This document shows positions 16,606 to 25,923 of a DNA stretch of 32,157 nt, one piece after another. The stretch covers positions 1-32,157 of the forward strand of contig JAAYLV010000071.1 in NCBI GenBank assembly GCA_012521755.1. Reading direction: 5' to 3'. The stretch's first letter is position 1. Every line of letters starts with the position of its first letter. The notes below the pieces were generated by a model. It was not told where the DNA came from. It made no database searches and saw only the letters and a list, made by a program, of their open reading frames with translations. The translations under genes and the position numbers were made by a program. Origin of the DNA: Bacillota bacterium. Lineage in GTDB: Bacteria; Bacillota; Limnochordia; JAAZLZ01.

Positions 16606-17484
16606 TCACTTGGCCCGCGGATGGGCCAGATCATACACTTCCCTAAGGCGCGTCCGTGTCAGATGGGTGTAAATCTGGGTGGTGGAAATATCAGCATGAC
16701 CCAACATTTCTTGTACGGAGCGAAGGTCGGCCCCATTCTCCAACAGATGGGTGGCAAAGCTGTGTCTTAGGGTATGGGGAGTGATGGATCGTGAGATGCC
16801 TCCGCGGGCAGCATACTCTTTGATCAACTTCCACACCCCTTGGCGGGTTAGGCGTTTGCCCCGTCGATTAACGAATAGGGGTGAATCACTGGTCACCGAC
16901 GGTCGGGAGGCCAAGTACCTTTCTAGCCAATAAACGGCCACCTCCCCTAGGGGGACAATGCGCTCCTTGCCTCCTTTGCCATGGCAGCGCAGGTACCCCA
17001 AGTCGAGCTTGACATGATCGCAATCCAGTCCCACCAGCTCAGATACCCGCAGGCCCGTCGCGTACATTACTTCCAACAGGGCCTTATCCCGCAACCCCAA
17101 AGGGGTGTCCACATTGGGTTGGGCCAGCAGGGTCTCAACTTCATCGGGGGAGAGGACCCCTGGGAGCTTCCACTCGCCGCCTGGGCTTTCCAGGGTTCGG
17201 GTCGGGTTGCTCTCTAGATGCCCCTCCCGCACCAAGAAGGAAAAAAAAGATCTGATGGCAGCCAGCTGACGGCAGATGGTGCTATTGGCTTTGCCTTGGC
17301 TGCGCAGGACTAACAGGTACTTGCTGATATCCTCCGCCGTGATCCTGTCTGGCGGCATCGGCAGGAAATCCGCGAGCTGACTGAGATCCCGCTGGTAGGA
17401 CTCGACGGTATTGGCCGCCAGGCCCTTTTCTACGGCAATGTGGTGGATGAATTCCTGAATGAGTAGATTGAGGGTTTCTGCCAT
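16606..17484 (-). CDS. xerD: Site-specific tyrosine recombinase XerD
   Basis: N-terminal SAM-like core domain; TPHTLRHSFATHLLENGADLRSVQEMLGHADISTTQIYTHLT catalytic R..H..R..Y. Confidence 0.93.
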   Translation of the reverse strand: MAETLNLLIQEFIHHIAVEKGLAANTVESYQRDLSQLADFLPMPPDRITAEDISKYLLVLRSQGKANSTICRQLAAIRSFFSFLVREGHLESNPTRTLESPGGEWKLPGVLSPDEVETLLAQPNVDTPLGLRDKALLEVMYATGLRVSELVGLDCDHVKLDLGYLRCHGKGGKERIVPLGEVAVYWLERYLASRPSVTSDSPLFVNRRGKRLTRQGVWKLIKEYAARGGISRSITPHTLRHSFATHLLENGADLRSVQEMLGHADISTTQIYTHLTRTRLREVYDLAHPRAK

Positions 17485-17537
17485 TATTCTCCTCTCCTTG
17501 CCCGATCCTTCGACGCGAGGGTCCCCATCCCTGCCCG

Positions 17538-18155
17538 TTAAATGAGGTAGGTATTGACTAGATCGATGAGCACGGGAGTGATGTAAGCCTCGATGAAGGC
17601 TGCGCCGACCAACAAACCCGCGGCCAGGAGATTGGTGGAGGTAGTGATGAGGAACTGTTGGTAGACGTTGATGCTGCGATTTCCAGCTAAGACCCGCAGG
17701 ACGGACCAGGAGAAGCCCATCGCTGCCGCCCCGGCAATTATTATGGCCGGCAGGATGATGATGTTATGCGGCAGGATTGAGGCCAAGGCCACGACTATTC
17801 CTCGCAGGAACATCTCCTGCACAAGAAAGCCCAAGGTAAAGCCGAAGGTAAACCCTCTGATGAAGATGATTACCAACACTAGGGGCGCTCCCAGGAGGGA
17901 AAGCCCCAGCAGCCACATCAACCCTACGGTCTTGACCACATTATCCATGATGGAGCGACGGGCAAGGGCTTCCTTGGACAGAGTTGTGCCCGGATCGAAG
18001 GTCTGGAAGAAGCTCGAAAGATAGTGGCTCAACTCCTCCCTTTGTTCCACGGCCACATGTCTGACGGCTAAGCTGCCGAAGACCATCCCCATGACAAAAA
18101 TGGTGCACACGAAAAAGTAAGCCACGACCCGCCGGTGAAAATGGCGCCTGAACAT
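17538..18155 (-). CDS. spoIIM: Stage II sporulation protein M
   Basis: Multi-TM SpoIIM family: FVMGMVFGSLAVRHV...RGFTFGFTLGFLVQEM...ILPHNIIILPAIIIAGAAAMGFS. Confidence 0.93.
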   Translation of the reverse strand: MFRRHFHRRVVAYFFVCTIFVMGMVFGSLAVRHVAVEQREELSHYLSSFFQTFDPGTTLSKEALARRSIMDNVVKTVGLMWLLGLSLLGAPLVLVIIFIRGFTFGFTLGFLVQEMFLRGIVVALASILPHNIIILPAIIIAGAAAMGFSWSVLRVLAGNRSINVYQQFLITTSTNLLAAGLLVGAAFIEAYITPVLIDLVNTYLI

Positions 18156-18190
18156 CCCATCAACTCCCCCGCAAGGGCTTTGTCCAATAG

Positions 18191-18219
18191 AATATATGCT
18201 CCGGGGGGAATGGTTATTC
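18191..18219 (-). promoter_or_regulatory. Sigma-E-like promoter upstream of spoIIM
   Basis: Minus strand GAATAAC-N14-CATATATT versus consensus KMATATT-N14-CATACAHT (5/7 and 7/8 matches); predicted TSS about 25-30 nt before the spoIIM ATG. Confidence 0.55.
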
Positions 18220-18874
18220 AGACTTCGTAGCCGCCTCCCTCAGGCGGTGTTGGCAGATGACAATGGTCGTTCATGCCCAGGAGGAGCCAGCGGCCCTTGG
18301 CCTTTTTGATGGTGGTGATGGCCCCGTTGTCGATGGGAATAAGGTAGCGGTTTCGCAAATCGAGGCCCAGGATGGTGGCAGCAATCAACCGGATCGGACC
18401 TCCATGCAAGACGACGATGCCTCTTTGATTTGGATAGAGGGCGGCGATTTCATCTAAGCACTCCATTACCCTTGCGACTACCTCGAGCAGGGTCTCCCCC
18501 CCTGGGACGTGGGCTGTTTCGGGTTCTGTTCGCCATTTCGTCAGTTCTTCGGGCCAAATCTCCCTGATCTCCTGGGGACTTCGGCCTTCCCATTGGCCGA
18601 AGGCGATCTCCCGCAAGCGGCGGTCCTCATGGACCGCAAGATCGGCAATCTGACCGATGATCTGGGCTGTCTCCCGCGCCCGGCTCAAGTCGCTGCTCCA
18701 AAGAAAATGGCACCTCGCCTCCTTGAGCTTTTCCCCAACCAACCTGGCTTGTTGTCGACCCCTATCGTTGAGGGGAATATCCTGGTGTCCCTGGTATATC
18801 CCGCGGTGGTTGAATGAGGTTTCGCCGTGGCGTACCAAGAACAACGTGGTGCTAACTGCGGACAACTCTTCCAT
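18218..18874 (-). CDS. Histidine phosphatase (phosphoglycerate mutase-like/CobC-like)
   Basis: FLVRHGETSFNHRGIYQGHQDIPLNDRGRQQA...SSDLSRARETAQII...VLHGGPIR. Start M22 of the supplied ORF with GGAGGAGG RBS. Confidence 0.9.
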   Translation of the reverse strand: MEELSAVSTTLFLVRHGETSFNHRGIYQGHQDIPLNDRGRQQARLVGEKLKEARCHFLWSSDLSRARETAQIIGQIADLAVHEDRRLREIAFGQWEGRSPQEIREIWPEELTKWRTEPETAHVPGGETLLEVVARVMECLDEIAALYPNQRGIVVLHGGPIRLIAATILGLDLRNRYLIPIDNGAITTIKKAKGRWLLLGMNDHCHLPTPPEGGGYEV

Positions 18875-20000
18875 AACGGCCTCCTCCGCCGGGCTCGATG
18901 GGCAACTCGCCCTGCCTTGCCGCGATGATGATTTCAACTATCTGATGGCTTGCTACCCGCCGCAGGTCTTCGGCTGGGACGTGGTGCAAGATGTTCATCT
19001 CTGTCCCAAAGGCCCTGAGAAGTCCCTCGATGGTGCGGGGTCCACACCCTGGCACAAAGCTCAAAGGCACTTGGTGGTAATAAGGTGGGCGGTGGCTCGG
19101 GGAAGAAGGAGCTCCGAGCTGCACGATGCGATCGAGGACCCCGGCGACGACCTTCTTGCCGCAAAGGCTGCAAACACTTACGGGCGGCGGCTCCTTCGTT
19201 TGACCGCAATCGGGACAGTAGCTGCGGTAGTACTTGCCCAAACGAGGGTCTAATCCATAATTAGCCAACAGCCGACAATTCCCTTCACCTTTCAAGGCGG
19301 CCAGGAGGGCCGCAAAGGAAAGCTCCTCGAGTTGGAACGCGTTATGTTCTCTGGCGATCCGGTCCAAAGAGTGGGCATCAGAATTTGACAAGAAGGTCGT
19401 TCTTGCCAATTCTCGAAGCCTTCCCGCCAGGGAAGCATCGGCGCTGAGCCCCAGTTCGATGGCCAAAGGTCTCGCCGCGAAGGCCTCCCTCCAGCTGTCG
19501 ACACAGCTGCCGTAAAGGCCCCGGTGGGGAGTGAAAGCGTGAGCGGGCACCAAGAGGCCGTTCAGGCTTGCGGTAGTCTCCCATAAGGTTTCAGGAGAGA
19601 GGTCTACCCTTTGGGAGCTCAAGTTGATGTTGGTCAGATGCTTCGCCAGGAATTGACTGTACTTTGTCACCGCCTGGAGGGTGGGAAAGTAGCTGACGAA
19701 ATGGCAGCGGCCCCTTCCAACGGCCGCCTCCACTTCACAAGCCGGGATGAGCAGCCCCTGGGACTTCCAGATTAGGCCTCCACCGGGGGCCGGAGTCAAC
19801 TCTCTTCCTTGGACCATAGCCTCGAGCTCCGCAAGCACCCCTGGAGCCGCGCAGTCAACGGGCGCGATAATATGGAGACCCTTTGGTCCAAAGGCTTCCC
19901 GCAGGATGGCTGGCAGGGTCAACCGCCGTGAGGCGGTGATCTTGACTGGCTTGTCGTTGTATGCTCGACCGATATGGATGTGAAGATCGGCGTAATACAA
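18852..20000 (-). CDS. EndoQ-like PHP-domain endonuclease
   Basis: PHP N-terminus (YYADLHIHIGRAYN; NSDAHS); Zn ribbon CPDCGQ...CSLCGKK; C-terminal helix-hairpin-helix-like VPGCGPRTIEGLLRAFGTEMNILHHV. Confidence 0.82.
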   Translation of the reverse strand: MYYADLHIHIGRAYNDKPVKITASRRLTLPAILREAFGPKGLHIIAPVDCAAPGVLAELEAMVQGRELTPAPGGGLIWKSQGLLIPACEVEAAVGRGRCHFVSYFPTLQAVTKYSQFLAKHLTNINLSSQRVDLSPETLWETTASLNGLLVPAHAFTPHRGLYGSCVDSWREAFAARPLAIELGLSADASLAGRLRELARTTFLSNSDAHSLDRIAREHNAFQLEELSFAALLAALKGEGNCRLLANYGLDPRLGKYYRSYCPDCGQTKEPPPVSVCSLCGKKVVAGVLDRIVQLGAPSSPSHRPPYYHQVPLSFVPGCGPRTIEGLLRAFGTEMNILHHVPAEDLRRVASHQIVEIIIAARQGELPIEPGGGGRYGRVVRS

Positions 20001-20004
20001 AGGA

Positions 20005-21087
20005 TCACTCCTTGGGGTCTAAGCAATGGGCCGCATAGGAGCCGGCGGCGCAGGCTGAGAGGAAAAACTCCCTATCCTCGTCGATGCCTCGTCCCATGGT
20101 CGTCGGCTGCAAGTCGTAAGCGCGAAGGGCCTCCAAGCCGGGATCGCCGTCCCACTCAACTACCTGATGCTTGGCAGCGATTCGGCTCAACTTCAGCTGA
20201 TCCGCAATGTACTCTTGCATCGCCCTCGGCAGCTTTGGCACCACAACCGTCGTCGGCAGCTGGGTCAAGGTGCCCAAGGCCGTCAGACAGTGATGGCTGA
20301 CCCCGCGATGACGAGGCCGCTCATCGGCAAAACTGATCCTAAGGAGGGCGATCCCCCTTCCTCCCAACGCGCTTACCCCATCGAGGATCGGGCCTTGCTC
20401 CAAAGAGGTGCTCCCTAGGGGAGTAGCGGTGCCCACCGTCCCTGGGCCCATGGTCACGATGGTTAGATCTGCCTTCAGGACCCAACGGGCAGCGATTAGA
20501 CCGCTATAGATGCTGACTGCTTCTAGATCCCCCCCAAAGGCATGGCCCACGGTGATTGAACCGCAAAGGAGTCCCCGCTTTTGGAGATGACTCAGGGTGT
20601 CGCTGAAGGGAGCAGGCAGACACGCCCCATCGGTCATCACGTAGGCAATTCGAGCCTGAGGCTGCACTTTCCTGGCTGCTGCCGCGGCGGGCAGGAGTTG
20701 GCTATGGAGGGTCCCCACCACCACCGGCATGCCATCTAGGTCTTGGTGTTGGGTCATGATCCGATGATAGGGGCTGGCCGGTTCTTCGACGCTTGGCACT
20801 TTGATCTGCAATGGGGTGTAGCGCAGCTTCATGATGTGGCCTGGCGTCTTAGGATCGAGCTCTTGACCCTCCCCCACCTGGATGACAAAATGCCACCCGC
20901 CGGTGCCTAGTCGCAAGTGGACCGCGGTGGTATTCAGGGTCACCCAATCACCGACCTTGACAGGGCCCGTCAGCCAGTCGTAGCTGATGGCCTTGGCTTC
21001 TCCACCCTCGACTTCGACCTTGAGGAACTTGATCCCTGGCCGCTCCCCCAGGATCCCCAGCACCCGTCCCCGTCTTATCTGGATCAA
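20005..21087 (-). CDS. DUF3866 family protein
   Basis: MIQIRRGRVLGILGERPGIKFLKVEVEGGEAKAISYDWLTGPVKVGDWVTLNTTAVHLRLGTGGWHFVI...MKLRYTPLQ, recalled as DUF3866; function unknown. Confidence 0.78.
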   Translation of the reverse strand: MIQIRRGRVLGILGERPGIKFLKVEVEGGEAKAISYDWLTGPVKVGDWVTLNTTAVHLRLGTGGWHFVIQVGEGQELDPKTPGHIMKLRYTPLQIKVPSVEEPASPYHRIMTQHQDLDGMPVVVGTLHSQLLPAAAAARKVQPQARIAYVMTDGACLPAPFSDTLSHLQKRGLLCGSITVGHAFGGDLEAVSIYSGLIAARWVLKADLTIVTMGPGTVGTATPLGSTSLEQGPILDGVSALGGRGIALLRISFADERPRHRGVSHHCLTALGTLTQLPTTVVVPKLPRAMQEYIADQLKLSRIAAKHQVVEWDGDPGLEALRAYDLQPTTMGRGIDEDREFFLSACAAGSYAAHCLDPKE

Positions 21088-21409
21088 TTCATTTCCCCCT
21101 CCCCCACTATCTTCCGCAGGGACGGGAGAAGTTATTTGCTTGGTCCCTGGGAGATGCGCTCTTGCCTTAGCCAGGATTCGGCTAGAACGCCCATGCTAAT
21201 TGGTCGCCAGGTTGCTTTCGGCCTGCAACAAATAAATACCCCCTACCTCTGGAATGCGTGTAGGCAGGGAGTTCGTTCTGGGAAATGATGCGGGCCTAAC
21301 CTTTAGCGATGGTCCGAGTGGCTAACCGCAGGGCTTCCGGGGACGTGGGAGCATCCCTTGCACCGTTCCGCGTGGACCTGGACGTCAGCCACCCGTTGAC
21401 CACTACCAT

Positions 21410-23596
21410 CTAAGAGGGACTATGTCGGACACGCCTTTTTGGTCGCTCACGGTGCCGGCCGCCTCGCTCGCCCTTTCCCTCGCCCGGGTCGCCGTCCTTC
21501 TCCGGCGGCGGGAGGACTTCTTTGCGGGACAGGTTGATCCGGCCTTGGCTGTCAATCTCGATGACCTTTACCAGGATCTCATCGCCGATGTTGACCACAT
21601 CTTCCACTTTGCTGACCCGGTTGTGGTCCAATTGGGAGATATGGACCAACCCTTCTTTGCCTGGGAGAACCTCAACAAAAGCGCCGAAGTTGGTTATCCG
21701 CCGCACTTTGCCCATGTAGGTCTCCCCTACTTCCACTTCCTTCACTAGATTCTCGATGATGTCCATGGCTTTCGACGCCGAAGCGCTATCGACCGAGGCG
21801 ATATAAACCCGGCCATCATCTTCAATGTCGATGGAAACGCCGGTTTCGTCGATGATCTTGCGGATCACCTTGCCGCCAGGTCCGATGACATCACGGATCT
21901 TGTCGACCGGGATCTCCATGGTCATGATGCGCGGCGCATAGGGCGACAGCTCGGCCCTTGGCTCAGGTATGGCCTCCAGCATCCGCTCTAAAACGAACAG
22001 ACGGGCTCGCCGGGCTTGTTCAAGGGCCTGCTTGAGGATCTCACTAGTAACACCGCTAATCTTGATATCCATCTGGAGGGCGGTGATGCCGTCGGCAGTG
22101 CCGGCCACCTTGAAATCCATATCGCCGAGGGCATCTTCGAGGCCTTGGATATCCGTCAGGATGGCAAACCTCTCACCATATTTCACCAAGCCCATGGCGA
22201 TGCCGGCAACAGGCTTTTTGATCGGCACGCCGGCATCCATCAAGGCCAAGGTGCTTCCACAGACGCTGGCCTGGGAGGAAGAACCATTAGACTCCAGGAC
22301 TTCCGAGACCAAGCGGATGGTGTAGGGGAACTCCTCTTCCGAGGGAATCATCGGCAAGAGGGCCCTCTCCGCCAACGCGCCGTGCCCGATTTCCCGTCGG
22401 CCGGGCGACCGCATTGGCCGCACTTCCCCTACGCAGAAGGGTGGGAAATTGTAATGATGGATATAGCGTTTGCTGTCTTCTTCCCGCAAATCATCCAGGA
22501 GCTGTTCGTCGGACTTGACGCCTAGGGTGCACACGGTCAGAACCTGGGTTTGTCCCCGGGTGAAAAGCCCTGAGCCGTGGGTGCGGGGCAAAATCCCCAC
22601 TTCACAGGAGATGGGCCGGATTTCATCGAGTCCCCGGCCGTCGACCCTGGTTCTCTCCTCCGTCACCAGGCGCCGGACCTCCTCCTTGACCAGTCCATCG
22701 AAGATGGCCCCAAGCATCGGCAACTTTGCGACGTAGGCATCCTCTCCCAGCGTTTCGGCGAAGCGGGCGAGGACTTCTTCCTTCACGGCGACCACCGCGG
22801 CCTCCCGGCTTTGCTTGTCATCGCTGCGGATGGCCGTCCCAATAGCTTCCTCAGCCAGCTCCTTCATTTGTGCTACCAATTCGGGGTCTTCTGTGGCCTC
22901 GGGGACCTCAACCTTGGGTTTGCCCACCTCGGCGACGATCTGTTCCTGAAGGGCGACGATGCGCTGGATTTCCCGATGACCAAGTTCGATGGCCTCGAGG
23001 ATGACGTCTTCGGGCACCTCTTTGGCCCCTGCCTCCACCATCATCACGGCATCTTTAGTGCCCGCCACCACCAGCTCCAGTTCACTACGGGCCGCTTGCT
23101 CCAGATCGGGGTTGATGATCAACTGGCCATCCACCCTGCCCACGACGACGCCGGCAATGGGTCCCTGGAAGGGAATGTCGGAGATGCTCAGGGCTACCGA
23201 AGCGCCGAGCATGGCCGGTATGGGCGGGGGATTGTTCCTGTCGACGGACAAGACGGTGGCAATCACTTGCACATCGTTGCGAAAACCGTCGGGGAACAAA
23301 GGTCTAATCGCCCGGTCGATCATCCTGGCCGATAGGATGCCCACTTCACCTGGGCGCCCTTCCCGGCGGATCCAGCCGCCGGGGATCTTCCCGATTGAAT
23401 ACAGTTTCTCTTCATAATCCACGATCAAGGGGAAAAAGTCGATCCCCTCCCGTGGTTCTTTGCTCATGGTTGCCGTCACTAGGACCACCGTGTCGCCGTA
23501 GTGGACTAGGACAGAACCATTGGCTTGTTTGGCCACCCGTCCCACTTCAAAAGTCAAGGGCCGGCCGGCCACCTCCATCGTATAAGATCTTCCCAT
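21410..23596 (-). CDS. pnp: Polyribonucleotide nucleotidyltransferase
   Basis: Two RNase PH domains, [17 protein letters not shown] ([26 protein letters not shown]) and S1 ([31 protein letters not shown]). Confidence 0.98.
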   Translation of the reverse strand: MGRSYTMEVAGRPLTFEVGRVAKQANGSVLVHYGDTVVLVTATMSKEPREGIDFFPLIVDYEEKLYSIGKIPGGWIRREGRPGEVGILSARMIDRAIRPLFPDGFRNDVQVIATVLSVDRNNPPPIPAMLGASVALSISDIPFQGPIAGVVVGRVDGQLIINPDLEQAARSELELVVAGTKDAVMMVEAGAKEVPEDVILEAIELGHREIQRIVALQEQIVAEVGKPKVEVPEATEDPELVAQMKELAEEAIGTAIRSDDKQSREAAVVAVKEEVLARFAETLGEDAYVAKLPMLGAIFDGLVKEEVRRLVTEERTRVDGRGLDEIRPISCEVGILPRTHGSGLFTRGQTQVLTVCTLGVKSDEQLLDDLREEDSKRYIHHYNFPPFCVGEVRPMRSPGRREIGHGALAERALLPMIPSEEEFPYTIRLVSEVLESNGSSSQASVCGSTLALMDAGVPIKKPVAGIAMGLVKYGERFAILTDIQGLEDALGDMDFKVAGTADGITALQMDIKISGVTSEILKQALEQARRARLFVLERMLEAIPEPRAELSPYAPRIMTMEIPVDKIRDVIGPGGKVIRKIIDETGVSIDIEDDGRVYIASVDSASASKAMDIIENLVKEVEVGETYMGKVRRITNFGAFVEVLPGKEGLVHISQLDHNRVSKVEDVVNIGDEILVKVIEIDSQGRINLSRKEVLPPPEKDGDPGEGKGERGGRHRERPKRRVRHSPS

Positions 23597-23685
23597 GGAC
23601 TTACCTCCTAGATGTAAAAAACGATTCTTCCTTGCCCGCGCTAGTATGCCTCATCTTGAGGCTGAGTGATTCCCGATTGCCAAAA

Positions 23686-23705
23686 GGAGCGGGTCGCCCC
23701 GCTCC
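23686..23705 (-). terminator. Intercistronic terminator between rpsO and pnp
   Basis: Minus strand GGAGCGGG-GCGA-CCCGCTCC-TTTTG: 8-bp GC stem, GNRA loop, U-tract, directly after the rpsO stop. Confidence 0.75.
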
Positions 23706-23708
23706 CTT

Positions 23709-23978
23709 CTAACGTCGTAGACCTAGTCGCTCAATCAGATTACGATAACGCTCAATATCCTTTTTCTGCAGGTAATTGAGCAAACCTCTCCGCTGTCCGA
23801 TCATTTTGTAGAGCCCTCGCCGTGAGTGGTGATCACGTTTGTGGACCTTGAGGTGTTCCGTCAGTTCATTGATCCTCTTGGTCAAAATCGCGATCTGCAC
23901 TTCGGGAGAGCCAGTGTCCGATTCGTGGGTCTTGTAATCGTTGATAATCTCTTGCTTTGTCTCTTTTGACAGGCTCAT
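23709..23978 (-). CDS. rpsO: 30S ribosomal protein S15
   Basis: [72 protein letters not shown]. Confidence 0.98.
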   Translation of the reverse strand: MSLSKETKQEIINDYKTHESDTGSPEVQIAILTKRINELTEHLKVHKRDHHSRRGLYKMIGQRRGLLNYLQKKDIERYRNLIERLGLRR

Positions 23979-24068
23979 AATTCCTCCTCCTTACGTTGAC
24001 AACCGCCTAAAGCCAAGAAAACCGTGGAGGCAGTCGGAATTCCTAGCCTAAGGCTTACTTCCTAAGTC

Positions 24069-24097
24069 ATTCTAGCATAAATGCCATTGGATGTAAA
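24069..24097 (-). promoter_or_regulatory. Sigma-A promoter for rpsO
   Basis: Minus strand TTTACA-N17-TAGAAT with TGC upstream of the -10 (extended -10). Confidence 0.75.
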
Positions 24098-24101
24098 CGG
24101 A

Positions 24102-25034
24102 CTAGCGCAGGATCTGCCTCGCGGCTAGCCGATCCTTTTCCATCTGCTCCTTCAGGGCGTTGGCTGAAGGAAATCGGTAAATCCCCCGTAAACGCTCCAG
24201 CAGCCTTACTTCGACTATCTCATCGTACAAATCCCCATCGAACTCGTCAATGAAAAGCTCGACGCTCACATCCCCTCGGCCTGTGAAGGTTGGCCGGTCG
24301 CTGATGGCCAACAGTCCAAGGAAAAGGCCGCCACGGACACTGGCCTCAACGGCATAGACGCCCGCTCCGGGGATCAGCTTCCCCGGAGGAGTGGCTAAGT
24401 TGGCCGTGGGAAAACCTAGTTGCCGTCCCCGCCCTTCCCCAGGTATGACCCGACCGCGTAGGAAAAAAGGATATCCCAATAGTTCATTTGCCCGACGAAC
24501 ATCGCCCGTGAGGAGTAGATTGCGGATCGCGGTGCTGGAAATCACGGTGGCCCCTGAGGTGACGGGTTGGACGACGATTAGCTCAAATTGATGCTGATTT
24601 GCTAAGGACTGCAACAGATCAACCTTTCCCGCGGCCAGATGGCCGAAGGAAAAGTCGAATCCGACCACCACTCCTTTGGCTTGGAACCGTTGGACGAGAC
24701 ACTCCGCAACGAACTGGGCCGGAGTCATCGCTGCAAACTCCCGGTTGAAGGAAATGAGACAGACTTCCTCGATGCCATGACGGCGGATGAGTTCTGCCTT
24801 TTCCTCCGTGGTGGTGATGAGAGGCGGGCACTTGGCTGGGTTTAGCACTGCCAGGGGGTGGCGGTCAAAGGTGAAGGCCACAGCCCGGCCGCCCATCTGT
24901 TCTGCCAGGTCTAGTGCTGTTGATAGAATAACTTGGTGTCCCCGGTGCACGCCATCGAAAGTGCCCAGGGCGAGCACAGTCGGTTTTCCCCTTGACAATC
25001 CTGCAATCCTCCCATCTTCATGATCAAGGATCAA
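24102..25034 (-). CDS. ribF: Bifunctional riboflavin kinase / FAD synthetase
   Basis: VLALGTFDGVHRGHQVIL...FDFSFGHLAAGKVDLL...GRGRQLGFPTANL. Confidence 0.95.
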   Translation of the reverse strand: MILDHEDGRIAGLSRGKPTVLALGTFDGVHRGHQVILSTALDLAEQMGGRAVAFTFDRHPLAVLNPAKCPPLITTTEEKAELIRRHGIEEVCLISFNREFAAMTPAQFVAECLVQRFQAKGVVVGFDFSFGHLAAGKVDLLQSLANQHQFELIVVQPVTSGATVISSTAIRNLLLTGDVRRANELLGYPFFLRGRVIPGEGRGRQLGFPTANLATPPGKLIPGAGVYAVEASVRGGLFLGLLAISDRPTFTGRGDVSVELFIDEFDGDLYDEIVEVRLLERLRGIYRFPSANALKEQMEKDRLAARQILR

Positions 25035-25914
25035 CTAACACCTTGACCGGTCGACAATACTTGGTTTTCCCTTTTTTGTCAACTTGCCCGACTCCCAAGA
25101 AGCCCTTCGGTCCATAGACGCGGACAAGTCCATCTTCCTCGGCTGCTACGGGGACGACTCCCCCGTGGATGAACCGGTCTGCTTCCCCCTCGGCGAGGGT
25201 CAGGGGCGGAAAGTCGAGTGGGGCATCCATGGGCAAAAGACGAGCTTCCCCGTGCTCCGCGAGCTCCTCGAGGGTGATGGCGTCATCGAGATTGAAGGTC
25301 CCACTGCGAGTCCGCAGCAGGAAGGAGAGATAGGCGCCGCACCCTAAGAGCTCGCCGAGGTCGTGGACAGCCGTTCGCACATAAGTCCCCTTGGAACAAT
25401 GGATATCGAACATCACGCGGCTGTTTTTCGTCAAGGACCCTTGTTTTGGGAAAAAGCGCCAGGAAAAGATGTGGATCGATCTTGGCGTCCTGGCAACCTC
25501 CTGGCCCCTCCGGGCCAGCTCATAAAGCCGTTTTCCCTTGACCTTCACCGCTGAGGCCATGGGAGGAAGCTGCTTGCTGGGGCCTTGGAGTTTGCGGGAG
25601 GCTTCGATGAGCTCCTCCCATGAAATGGCAAAATCGTCCGCTTCGCGGATGATCGTTCCCGTCCCATCCTGGGTGTCGGTGACTATTCCAAAGGTGATTT
25701 CGCCCCGGTACACCTTGTCTTGCTCCTGCAAGAATTCCACCAGTCGGGCGGCCCGGCCGACGCACAAGGGCAGCACCCCTGCCGCCGCGGGGTCCAATGT
25801 GCCTGTGTGCCCGATCCTCTTGATGCCTAGAATGCGGCGGGCTGCGACGACTACATCATGGGAAGTCATACCTGGGGGCTTCAAGATATTCAACACACCG
25901 TGCATACGCGTCAT
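25024..25914 (-). CDS. truB: tRNA pseudouridine(55) synthase TruB
   Basis: GVLNILKPPGMTSHDVVVAARRILGIKRIGHTGTLDPAAAGVLPLCVGRAARL; SKGTYVRTAVHDLGELLGCGA. Confidence 0.97.
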   Translation of the reverse strand: MTRMHGVLNILKPPGMTSHDVVVAARRILGIKRIGHTGTLDPAAAGVLPLCVGRAARLVEFLQEQDKVYRGEITFGIVTDTQDGTGTIIREADDFAISWEELIEASRKLQGPSKQLPPMASAVKVKGKRLYELARRGQEVARTPRSIHIFSWRFFPKQGSLTKNSRVMFDIHCSKGTYVRTAVHDLGELLGCGAYLSFLLRTRSGTFNLDDAITLEELAEHGEARLLPMDAPLDFPPLTLAEGEADRFIHGGVVPVAAEEDGLVRVYGPKGFLGVGQVDKKGKTKYCRPVKVLVDP

Positions 25915-25923
25915 TCCTCTGGA

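Noticed and set aside
21300-21370. tRNA-like look (GTCCGAGTGGCTAA) in the gap downstream of pnp
   Set aside because: No acceptor stem closure or T-arm GGTTCGAATCC; not a tRNA.
22577-23335. 252-aa plus-strand ORF opposite pnp
   Set aside because: Antisense to a highly conserved gene; typical GC-rich shadow ORF without homology features.
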